NCBI GenBank assembly: GCA_002737345.1
Contig: NSIK01000024.1
Coordinates: 62,001 to 126,000, forward strand
Source: Nitrospirota bacterium
GTDB taxonomy: Bacteria; Nitrospirota; Nitrospiria; Nitrospirales; Nitrospiraceae
Direction of reading: 5' to 3'
Length of the DNA stretch: 64,000 bases
Position 1 is the stretch's first letter. Each line of letters opens with the position of its first letter. The notes beneath the pieces are model-generated. The model saw only the letters and a list, made by a program, of their open reading frames with translations, searched no databases and was not told the origin of the DNA. Both the position numbers and the translations under genes were made by a program. Below are positions 48,875-56,755 of this stretch, piece after piece.

Positions 48875-49408
48875 CTATTTCTTCTTTTTGGCCCGCTCCG
48901 GCTTCGTTGTCCCGGCCATAACGACCACCTGCGTCTTGGCGGAAAACGCCTCATCGAGACGTTGCGTCCCATTGCTCGTGAGGATGATCAGTCCGTTATG
49001 ACTCTCAATCCGCTGCAGGAAATGCGCGACCACTTCATTCGCGTATGGGCCATGGGCATCTGCGGCCGTCGCGCGTTTCACGAACAAAGCGTCCGCTTCA
49101 TCGAAGAAAAGAATCGCGCCGCTGGATTCGGCTTTATCGAACACGTCGTTTAGATTCTTTTCTGTTTCGCCGATGTATTTGCTCACTACCGCCGACAAAT
49201 CCACCCTGAACAGATCCACCTTCAAGGTTTCGGCCAACGTCTCAGCTGCTTTCCTCCGGCGAAGCACCGTAGAACCCGACAGAATCAAGACCGCAGCCGA
49301 TGGGGCCTTGGGCTTCTTCACGCGGCGAGCCGGCGCCGCCTTCTTCTTCACCACGGCTTTTTTTACTGCGGGCTTCCTGCTCTTCTTTTTGATTGCCTTA
49401 GCTGCCAT
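48875..49408 (-). CDS. AAA+ ATPase-derived protein with Lys/Ala-rich N-terminal tail and degenerate Walker A
   Basis: MAAKAIKKKSRKPAVKKAVVKKKAAPARRVKKPKAPSAAVLILSGSTVLRRRKAAETLAETLKVDLFRVDLSAVVSKYIGETEKNLNDVFDKAESSGAILFFDEADALF... Confidence 0.75.
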   Translation of the reverse strand: MAAKAIKKKSRKPAVKKAVVKKKAAPARRVKKPKAPSAAVLILSGSTVLRRRKAAETLAETLKVDLFRVDLSAVVSKYIGETEKNLNDVFDKAESSGAILFFDEADALFVKRATAADAHGPYANEVVAHFLQRIESHNGLIILTSNGTQRLDEAFSAKTQVVVMAGTTKPERAKKKK

Positions 49409-49570
49409 TGTATTTTGGGCTCCTCTTCCTCCAGTTCACTCCGTTCAACTCCCGGCCCCATCCAATCCCCTAACGCCCACTCCCTGCTAGACAGAAGACG
49501 ACTTGCCAAGCTTACCTGTAATTGATCAGAATAACCAACAACTCGCCCACCTATCGGAAAAATTCTGACA

Positions 49571-49912
49571 ATGCCCATCGCGCCGATTGAACAGGAACTT
49601 GCAGCAGCCGAGGCTGCGCGGCAAGGCAACAACGACGGGAAGGCGCGAGTCTGTGCGCGACGCGCGGTGGCCCTCGCTACCGAAGCCTGGCTAGCGCGGC
49701 TTCCTCGCCCCCGATGGCACGGGGATGCGATGGCTCATCTCCGTGAAATTCAACAGGACGAGTCATTCCCTCTTCCCATTCGCCAAGCAGCCGAGCGATT
49801 AAGCACCCCGGTGACTCGCCGGCAGACCGCCCCCTTCACGGCAGACCCGGTCGCCGACGCAAGATGCATCATTGCTCACCTCAACCCGCTCCCGTCAAAG
49901 ACAACGCCCTAA
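49571..49912 (+). CDS. Hypothetical protein
   Basis: Isolated 113-aa ORF MPIAPIEQELAAAEAARQGNNDGKARVCARRAVALATEAW... Confidence 0.5.
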   Translation: MPIAPIEQELAAAEAARQGNNDGKARVCARRAVALATEAWLARLPRPRWHGDAMAHLREIQQDESFPLPIRQAAERLSTPVTRRQTAPFTADPVADARCIIAHLNPLPSKTTP

Positions 49913-50082
49913 CCCGCGCGCCATATCAGCCGCCTGCTCACCAACGTCGGTAGGCAGTTCTTACTCAGACGAGACAACTCAGCCGAGACAAATCACGTCA
50001 AGGATTTAACATCGCGCGCGCGCGATGCCTGCGCAGCCAACTGAATTCTACCAGCATTCCAAAACAACGTTGAAACCATAAG

Positions 50083-50211
50083 GTGATCTTCGAATGTCCG
50101 GAACTGACATGGGACCAGGTGTTTAGAGAGGTCAACCGCTTGAAGCGGGAAAGGCGGATAGGCCTGACGCTCAAACAGCCAGGCTGCTACAGCGTCAGCA
50201 GGATCGCCTAA
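50083..50211 (+). pseudogene. Short winged-helix-like fragment (42 aa)
   Basis: GTG ORF VIFECPELTWDQVFREVNRLKRERRIGLTLKQPGCYSVSRIA*, helix-helix-hairpin pattern. Confidence 0.3.
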
Positions 50212-50397
50212 CCGGGCGCGAGCTACAAGCTGAGCGAGAGAAAGGTCGCGTAATTGTCACGATCTTAGAAGACCGAGACCAGTGTTCCATCCTCTAGCAG
50301 GACAGCTCCCTACAGGATGAGCAAAACGTTGGTCCAGCGAGGCCGCAGCGAGTAACTGAAATAGTTCTTCCTAGCTTGCTCGTCAACGCTGCCCCAT

Positions 50398-50490
50398 GAT
50401 GGCCTGGATGAGTCCCCCCACGGCGCGCGTCGAACGAGCACATTCCGGTCGTGCGCGTTCCGCGAGCAAGGATGGCACCTGGCCAGTCCC
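50398..50490 (+). repeat. Dispersed intergenic structured repeat, copy 5 (most divergent)
   Basis: Core cggcgcgcgtcgaacgagcacattccggtcgtgcgcgttccgcgag; outer arm weak (tggcc...ggcca). Confidence 0.5.
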
Positions 50491-50495
50491 TCGCC

Positions 50496-51959
50496 CTACC
50501 ACCCTAGAGCCCATCGATGTTTATTCTTTTCCAGCAACGCATCCGCCTCGCTCGGCCCCCAACACCCGGCGGTGTAGAGGTGGACGGTTTTCTCACCAGC
50601 CAACAGCGGATCGTAGAGGCGCCACGCCGTTTCGGTAAATTCCTCGCTGACGAAGAGGGTTTGATCGCCGATCATCACGTCGCGAAGGAGCGTCTCGTAG
50701 GCTTCAGGGAGTTGGCCGAAGGCTTTTCCATAGTCGAACTGCAGCGCATGATCGCTCAGTTGAAACGGTCTCCCTGGACTCTTCACGGAGAAACACAACG
50801 AGAATGCTTCCTTGGGCTGGAGCGTGATCAGCAGCTTATTGGGCGGGATGCTGCCGGGGTCGAGGGAACGAAACACTTGGGTGGGCGCCTCGCGAAAGGT
50901 CACCGCAATCTGAGTCAATTTGCGCGGGAGCCGTTTACCCGTTCTCAGATAGAAGGGCACGCCCTTCCATCGCCAGTTGTGAATCTCCGCTTTCAACGCA
51001 ACATAAGTCTCCGTGTTTGAATCCCTCGGAACCCCCTGCTCCTCGCGATAGCCGAGAATCGTCTGGGCTCCAACCTGCCAAGAGGTGTACTGGCCAAAGA
51101 CGACATCCTGCTGCGTGATCGGCGCAATGGAATGAAGCACTTTCAGCTTTTCACTCTGGATCGCGGCGGCATCGAAGGATACCGGCACTTCCATCCCCAC
51201 GACGGTCATCAGTTGGGTCAGATGGTTCTGAACCATATCGCGGAAGGCCCCGGACTGCTGGTAGTAGGCCCCGCGATGCTCGACGCCGAGATCTTCTGCC
51301 ACGGTAATCTGAATATTCTCGATACTGGCGCGGTTCCAGAGCGATTCAAAAATTGGGTTGGCGAAGCGGAACGCCAGGAGGTTCTGTACCGTCTCTTTGC
51401 CGAGGTAATGATCGATCCGGTAGATCTGCGATTCCTTGATATATTGATGCAACGTCGTATTCAAGCGCCGGGCTGAAGGGAAGTCGTGGCCGAACGGTTT
51501 TTCGAACACAACGCGGACCCACCCGTGGCTCTTGAGCAGTCCCGCCTGGGCCAACCGTTCCATCGCGGCAGGCACCCTATCCGGCGGTACGGCCAGATAG
51601 AACACCCGATTTTCCGGCATCTTGTGGATGCGCTCCAACCGTTCGATGTACCGGGCCAACGCCTCATAATCCTGCGGACCCCCCTCATGCAGCGCCTGGT
51701 AGAACAGACATTCCTCGCACCAGGCGCGCAACTCTGTTTCATTGCGCCCGCCCGCTTGCTGCAGACCTTCGAAGGCCCCGAGCCGAAACCCTTCTTCTCC
51801 CAGTTCCTGCAGGGCCGCCCCGACGATGAGGGTATTGCGCGCTTCCAGGATTCCCTGATCCCGCAGATGATACAGGGCAGGCAGGAGCTTCCGGCGCGTC
51901 AAATCGCCGGTGGCGCCGAGAATGACAAAGACATGGGGCTCAACTTGATGTGGCGACAT
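50496..51959 (-). CDS. zwf: Glucose-6-phosphate 1-dehydrogenase
   Basis: VILGATGDLTRRKLLPALYHL...VVFEKPFGHDFPSARRLN...YRIDHYLGKETVQNLLAFRFANPIFESLWNR. Confidence 0.95.
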   Translation of the reverse strand: MSPHQVEPHVFVILGATGDLTRRKLLPALYHLRDQGILEARNTLIVGAALQELGEEGFRLGAFEGLQQAGGRNETELRAWCEECLFYQALHEGGPQDYEALARYIERLERIHKMPENRVFYLAVPPDRVPAAMERLAQAGLLKSHGWVRVVFEKPFGHDFPSARRLNTTLHQYIKESQIYRIDHYLGKETVQNLLAFRFANPIFESLWNRASIENIQITVAEDLGVEHRGAYYQQSGAFRDMVQNHLTQLMTVVGMEVPVSFDAAAIQSEKLKVLHSIAPITQQDVVFGQYTSWQVGAQTILGYREEQGVPRDSNTETYVALKAEIHNWRWKGVPFYLRTGKRLPRKLTQIAVTFREAPTQVFRSLDPGSIPPNKLLITLQPKEAFSLCFSVKSPGRPFQLSDHALQFDYGKAFGQLPEAYETLLRDVMIGDQTLFVSEEFTETAWRLYDPLLAGEKTVHLYTAGCWGPSEADALLEKNKHRWALGW

Positions 51960-52090
51960 CCGAATCTCTCCGCACAGCAGGATCCTGAAAAAATCCGTCC
52001 AGCTTCGTTCTCAGCTCCAGCATCCACAATAGCAGAAAATCTGCCGTACCGAAATGATTCCCCCCGAAATCACACGCCTCTCCTCATAGG

Positions 52091-52187
52091 CGCGTAGCCG
52101 GCGTGCTCTCCCACTGCACGCGCCCAACGAGGGGAACCTTCGACCGCGCGTTGCGCAAGTACAGGAGATCACGCCCGGCACGCGCTA
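52091..52187 (+). repeat. Dispersed intergenic structured repeat, copy 6
   Basis: Arms gccggcgtgctctcc (52097-52111) / ggagatcacgcccggc (52164-52179), extended by gcgcg/cgcgc; core gcacgcgcccaacgaggggaaccttcgaccgcgcgttgcgc. Confidence 0.7.
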
Positions 52188-52189
52188 AG

Positions 52190-52792
52190 CTACAACGTTT
52201 TTAGCCAGGCCTGAATGTCGGCGATGTCTTGTCGGCTCAACGTATGTTCCCAGGCAGGCATTCGCCCTCGCCCATAGAGGACAATCTTCCCAAACGCAGT
52301 GTCGAGATGCAGAATGGGATTGCCCGCCAACTTGGGCCCAACCCCTCCACCGGCGCCAGATCCATGACAGGCTTGGCAATTGTTGGCAAAAAGCGCCGCA
52401 CCCGGCGGCGCCACTCCGCTTGGACGTTCTTGCATAGAGAGGTGCTCGGCCTGTAACGGCTCCGCCGCGCCGATCGCACTGAGCGTGACCGAAGCCGGTG
52501 CGGCCTGATGGAATCTGGCTGCAAGAAGCTCCACCAGCAGCGCCGCTTCTTCTTCCGATAGCTCCGCACCCCAGCGAACCATTTTTCCGACTGTGGCCTG
52601 CCAACGCGGCCGGTCCAACCGTTGCTGCGTAATTAAATCTGTACTGTGACAGAGGCCGCAGCGAGCGAGCGCCAACTCCTCTGCACGCGCCGCCCTCCCC
52701 GCCTGATCGTCCGGCGCCGCTCCAGCCCGACTGAAGAGCAGCGTCGCCAAGCCAAGCAGGCCTACTCCGACAACCTTCGTGGCAAGCCTCAT
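52190..52792 (-). CDS. c-type cytochrome (two CxxCH), SorB-like
   Basis: CGLCHSTD and CQACHGSG motifs, signal peptide; overlaps the upstream sulfite oxidase-like gene. Confidence 0.88.
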   Translation of the reverse strand: MRLATKVVGVGLLGLATLLFSRAGAAPDDQAGRAARAEELALARCGLCHSTDLITQQRLDRPRWQATVGKMVRWGAELSEEEAALLVELLAARFHQAAPASVTLSAIGAAEPLQAEHLSMQERPSGVAPPGAALFANNCQACHGSGAGGGVGPKLAGNPILHLDTAFGKIVLYGRGRMPAWEHTLSRQDIADIQAWLKTL

Positions 52793-54006
52793 CCGACCAC
52801 CGTCACGCTCACACGGTCCCACCCATTCCAGAAAAATCCGCCGGGATTCCAGGGACTCGTCTTCGGTTGCGTCACGCCCCGATCGTCGATCGCGCGACAA
52901 AGAATCGTCTTCGTACCGGACATCGTCTGCCAAATGTACTGCCACTGGCGCCAGGCATATGGCAGATCCTCGCCGACCAAACGCGTCGGCTCCCACGTGC
53001 GGCCCTCATCGAGCGAGACCTCGACACGCACAATCCTGCCCTCGCCGGTCCACGCCACACCCTGAACCGTCACAGGACCAGGCGCAAGCGACGCCCCCTC
53101 GCGCGGCTGCGCGATCAGCGACTTCACGATCATCACTTCCACCGACTTGAGATCGCTCGATGCGATGACTTCGCCAGGCGTAACTGGTCTCGTGGGATAC
53201 CGATAGGCGGTTTGCATGTAGTACCCCTGGGCTTCATCCTGCCGGACCGTGATATCAGTGAGCCACTTGATGCAGGAATTCGCCATCCATCCAGGCGTCA
53301 CGACCCGTAACGGCGCCCCATACAGCAACGGCAAGGGACGGCCGTTCATCTCATAGGCCACAATCGTATCAGGATGCAGCGCCTTCTCGATCGGGATGCT
53401 GCGCACGAAGGGCGGAACCGTCGCCGCCGCGGGACGGTCCGCCCCTTGAAACTGCACATGCAACCCACTCGTCTGCAGGCCGGCCTTCGCCAGAACATCA
53501 CGCAGCCGCACCCCAGTCCAGCGGGCATTGCCGACTGCGCCTCGATCCCACTGCACGCCCGGCACCTTAGGCCGATACGATGCCCGTCCGTTCCCGCTAC
53601 ATTGCACGACGGCAGTGATGGTAACGGTTTCGAATTGTTTCAGCTCATGCAGCGTAAAGGTCAACGGTCGATCGACCAGACCGGTCACGCGCAACCGCCA
53701 GTTTTCATCGGAGAGCTGTTCTGGCGGCGGGGGGCCGAAATGGCTGCGAACGAAGAAGCGGGAGTTCGGCGTGAGAGAGGTCGCAAACTCTTGCACCGGG
53801 GTTTCCGCATCCAACGGCCGCGCCACCCGCACAATCAAACGGTCGGTCTCGTCCGTCTCAAGAGCTTGTTCCTTCGCCCGTGCGGGGATCGCGAAGCCCA
53901 GCAGCGACAGACCCAGTCCCTGGATGATTCGCCCCAGCACCGTCCGCCGCGACAGGGCCTGGGCCGCCGGATCTCTTGCCACGCTGGCTTCTCCATCGGC
54001 ATTCAT
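52789..54006 (-). CDS. Sulfite oxidase-family molybdopterin oxidoreductase, SorA-like, exported
   Basis: RRTVLGRIIQGLGLSLLGFAIPARA leader; VVQCSGNGRASYRPKVPGVQWDRGAVGNARWTGVRLRDVLAKAG...YGAPLRVVTPGWMANSCIKWLTDI; C-terminal dimerisation domain. Confidence 0.88.
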   Translation of the reverse strand: MNADGEASVARDPAAQALSRRTVLGRIIQGLGLSLLGFAIPARAKEQALETDETDRLIVRVARPLDAETPVQEFATSLTPNSRFFVRSHFGPPPPEQLSDENWRLRVTGLVDRPLTFTLHELKQFETVTITAVVQCSGNGRASYRPKVPGVQWDRGAVGNARWTGVRLRDVLAKAGLQTSGLHVQFQGADRPAAATVPPFVRSIPIEKALHPDTIVAYEMNGRPLPLLYGAPLRVVTPGWMANSCIKWLTDITVRQDEAQGYYMQTAYRYPTRPVTPGEVIASSDLKSVEVMIVKSLIAQPREGASLAPGPVTVQGVAWTGEGRIVRVEVSLDEGRTWEPTRLVGEDLPYAWRQWQYIWQTMSGTKTILCRAIDDRGVTQPKTSPWNPGGFFWNGWDRVSVTVVG

Positions 54007-54146
54007 TGCGACCACCGTACCCACCCTTCTCCGCCACCCAGCTGAAAAGTCTTCGCCTCGAACCGATGGGCGTGCGGTCCCCTCCCTCTGAGCAGGATGA
54101 AAATGCAAGGCAGGGCCAGATCACTGACGGAGCGGCTAGGACGATT

Positions 54147-54184
54147 CCTAACTGACAGAGGGCCAGAGTCCTCTATCAGTCAGG
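54147..54184 (-). terminator. Inverted repeat downstream of the 54200..54871 gene
   Basis: 15-bp arms 54147-54161 / 54170-54184; fully paired on the minus-strand transcript with two G-U pairs, 8-nt loop; no T-tract. Confidence 0.4.
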
Positions 54185-54199
54185 ACCGAAAAACGGAAC

Positions 54200-54871
54200 C
54201 TATTTCACCTTCAAAAAGTCGGCAGGGATTCTCACTTCTTTTCCGTCCTGTAGATTGATGACAAACAGGGAGGCCGCGTTGGGATCGAATTTCTCATAGG
54301 CAAACCGAGCCGTAAAGCGCGACCGGTAGGCCGGCCCGCTCCCCTCGTTCTTGCGGCCACGGTCGGCGGCGGCAATATCGATCGGCTTGATCTTTTTGGA
54401 GCCCTGCTGCAACTCAATCAATGCGCCTTCGGCAAAATATTCGTCATCCCCACAGAGCTGCACTTCAATCTCCATGTTCGACATGTCCACGACCTTCTTG
54501 ATGAACTCGTCGGGCATGCGAATATCCGTCTTCCGCTTCTTGGACTCAACCGCTTCCTGCCGGCCAAAGGCTTCCAGCCGATAGCGCTTGGTCCGAAGAA
54601 TGGCGCTGGCGCCACAAGAATCTTTTTCAGGGTCGGCTCCGACCCGCGTGACCATCGAGGCATGCTGCAAGATTTTCTTCACCTCTTCAGGACTGTTGGC
54701 CTTCTCCATCGGCGCCCGCCCTGCCTCCAAGGCCTTCTGTGCCGCTTCCGGGGACAACTTCACGTCGATAGCCGAGGCCGGATGAAGACCAACAACCGTC
54801 AATAGGCCCACGACTACACAGGTGGCGACGCCACCGACTCGCGCCACAGATGTCAGACCTCTCGCAATCAT
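54200..54871 (-). CDS. Hypothetical exported protein
   Basis: Signal peptide MIARGLTSVARVGGVATCVVVGLLTVVGLHPASA; no family recognised. Confidence 0.65.
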   Translation of the reverse strand: MIARGLTSVARVGGVATCVVVGLLTVVGLHPASAIDVKLSPEAAQKALEAGRAPMEKANSPEEVKKILQHASMVTRVGADPEKDSCGASAILRTKRYRLEAFGRQEAVESKKRKTDIRMPDEFIKKVVDMSNMEIEVQLCGDDEYFAEGALIELQQGSKKIKPIDIAAADRGRKNEGSGPAYRSRFTARFAYEKFDPNAASLFVINLQDGKEVRIPADFLKVK

Positions 54872-54943
54872 AACTTCCTCCGTACGCAACACCAGAAATG
54901 AATGATGGGGCGGCATTGTACGAAAACCCTTCCCCCTTTGCAA

Positions 54944-55576
54944 TCAACCGGCGAAGCGAGTCCAGTTGGGGTAGCCCTTCATGGCGTACAAGGCCTCAAG
55001 ATCGACCGGCAGGCTGATGCCGACTTGCGCGAGTAACCGCGCGACCAGACGGAGCGGCAAGCCGACCACGGTCAAGAAATCACCGTCGATGGACTCGATC
55101 AAGTCACCGCCTACTCCCTGGATCGAATAGGCGCCGGCCTTGCCGAGACTTTCTCTTGTCGCGAGGTAGTCCTCGTGCGCTCGCTCATCGTAGGGCTTCA
55201 TCCTCACGACAGCTACAGACAAGGCGACCTGGTCGATCGCGCGGGCTAAACAGACGAGCGCGACCGACGTGAGGACTCGATGGTCACGGCCAGCCAGGCA
55301 TCGGAGCATCGAGCGAGCCTCTGCCAGATCAGCCGGTTTCCCCAGCACCTCATGATTCAGTTCGATCACCGTATCGCTCCCCAGCACGACGGCCTCAGGC
55401 CTCTGTTGCGCCACGGATCTAGCCTTGCCCTGCGCGAAATCCTGCACCTGCTCGCTTGCGGTCCGGTCAGGCTCCAACCGCTCCTCGAACGAGGGACTCT
55501 GCACATCGAACGGAATGCCAAGCAAGGCGAGTAACTCGTGGCGACGCGGAGAGGTGGAGGCCAGAATCAATGGCAT
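54944..55576 (-). CDS. maf: Maf-family nucleoside triphosphate pyrophosphatase
   Basis: LILASTSPRRHELLALLGIPFDV...VVLGSDTVIELNHEVLGKPADLAEARSMLRCLAGRDHRVLTSVAL. Confidence 0.92.
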   Translation of the reverse strand: MPLILASTSPRRHELLALLGIPFDVQSPSFEERLEPDRTASEQVQDFAQGKARSVAQQRPEAVVLGSDTVIELNHEVLGKPADLAEARSMLRCLAGRDHRVLTSVALVCLARAIDQVALSVAVVRMKPYDERAHEDYLATRESLGKAGAYSIQGVGGDLIESIDGDFLTVVGLPLRLVARLLAQVGISLPVDLEALYAMKGYPNWTRFAG

Positions 55577-56755
55577 CTATAGAGCCGGAGAAGGTTGCGT
55601 CGAGGCAAAAAGCTCGAACGGCAGCTGGTCAGGAACCTCAGGAAGCGTCGCGCAGGTCTTGCGAAAGTTCGCCAGCACCTCCTCCACATCAGAAGCAGAT
55701 GAGACTCGAACCATGCTGGCCCGGAGCGAGGCTGCATGGGGGAATCCCTTGCAGTACCACCCCAGATGTTTACGCATCCGTCTAAACTGCTCGGTTCCAC
55801 AGGCAGCCTCGAACCGTCTAGCATGATCGAGCAGCAGCTCGAAGCGGGCGTCGAGTGACGGCGTGGCCGGCTCAGGCCCCTCGCCAGGGAGCTGCTGCTG
55901 AAGCAGGGTTCGCGCTTCCTCTTTCTGCTGAAAGAACCAAGGAGCCCCAAGAGTGGCACGGCCAACCAACACACCATCGACACCTGTCTCGCGCACGCGC
56001 CGCACAACATCCTGAAGGCTATGCACATCGCCATTGCCGAACAAGAGGGTTCCGCTGCCCCGGGCAATCTCCCTCGCCCTGGCAATAGCGCTCCAATCCG
56101 CCTCCCCTCGATACATTTGTTGCAAAGTGCGGCCATGCAGAGAAATCACGGCTGGCTGTTCCATGAGGAGATGCTCGATCCAACGATCGACGATCGCCAC
56201 GTCGTAGCCGAGGCGGGTCTTAACGGACAGGGGAATTATGCCGCGAACGAGTGGGCGAGCCGCCTGCCGCTGCTGGTTCATCCGCTGAATAGCCTCGACT
56301 CTACCTAGCTTAAGCCCCGCGCGCTCAAGCGTCTGGCCTGCCGCCCAATCGGCAATCCCCTGTCGAGTAGCCTGCATAATCGCATGGGCCAGGTCCGGCG
56401 TTCGGATCAGCCCTGCGCCAGATCCCGATAACGCCACGCTGCGCGAAGGACAGCCCATGTTGACGTCCAGCCCGTCGAATCCCAACTCACAGACGGCATG
56501 GGCGGCCTGATAGAAGAGGTCCGGATCCTTCCCGTAGAGCTGCGCGACGATCGGCCGTTCCACTTCATGATAGACAAGGGAATCCAGTAGGAACTCCGGT
56601 CCCCGGCAGACGTCATGCACATGCGTGAACTCCGTGAACGAGACATCCGGCTTCCCCTGCAACGCCACAGTATGGCGAAAGGTCGCATCGGTGACCCCAT
56701 CCATCGGCGCCATGCCGATGATCGGCCCGGTCAATGATTGCCAGAAGCTCATCAA
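55577..56755 (-). CDS. dus: tRNA-dihydrouridine synthase
   Basis: MAPMDGVTDATFRH...GFDGLDVNMGCPSRSVALSGSGAGLIRTPDLAHAIMQATR...SVKTRLGYDVAIVDRW...SLHGRTLQQMYRGEADW. Confidence 0.9.
   Translation of the reverse strand: MMSFWQSLTGPIIGMAPMDGVTDATFRHTVALQGKPDVSFTEFTHVHDVCRGPEFLLDSLVYHEVERPIVAQLYGKDPDLFYQAAHAVCELGFDGLDVNMGCPSRSVALSGSGAGLIRTPDLAHAIMQATRQGIADWAAGQTLERAGLKLGRVEAIQRMNQQRQAARPLVRGIIPLSVKTRLGYDVAIVDRWIEHLLMEQPAVISLHGRTLQQMYRGEADWSAIARAREIARGSGTLLFGNGDVHSLQDVVRRVRETGVDGVLVGRATLGAPWFFQQKEEARTLLQQQLPGEGPEPATPSLDARFELLLDHARRFEAACGTEQFRRMRKHLGWYCKGFPHAASLRASMVRVSSASDVEEVLANFRKTCATLPEVPDQLPFELFASTQPSPAL

Noticed and set aside
53374-54091. Overlapping + strand ORFs of 223 and 187 aa
   Set aside because: Antisense to the sulfite oxidase-like gene.
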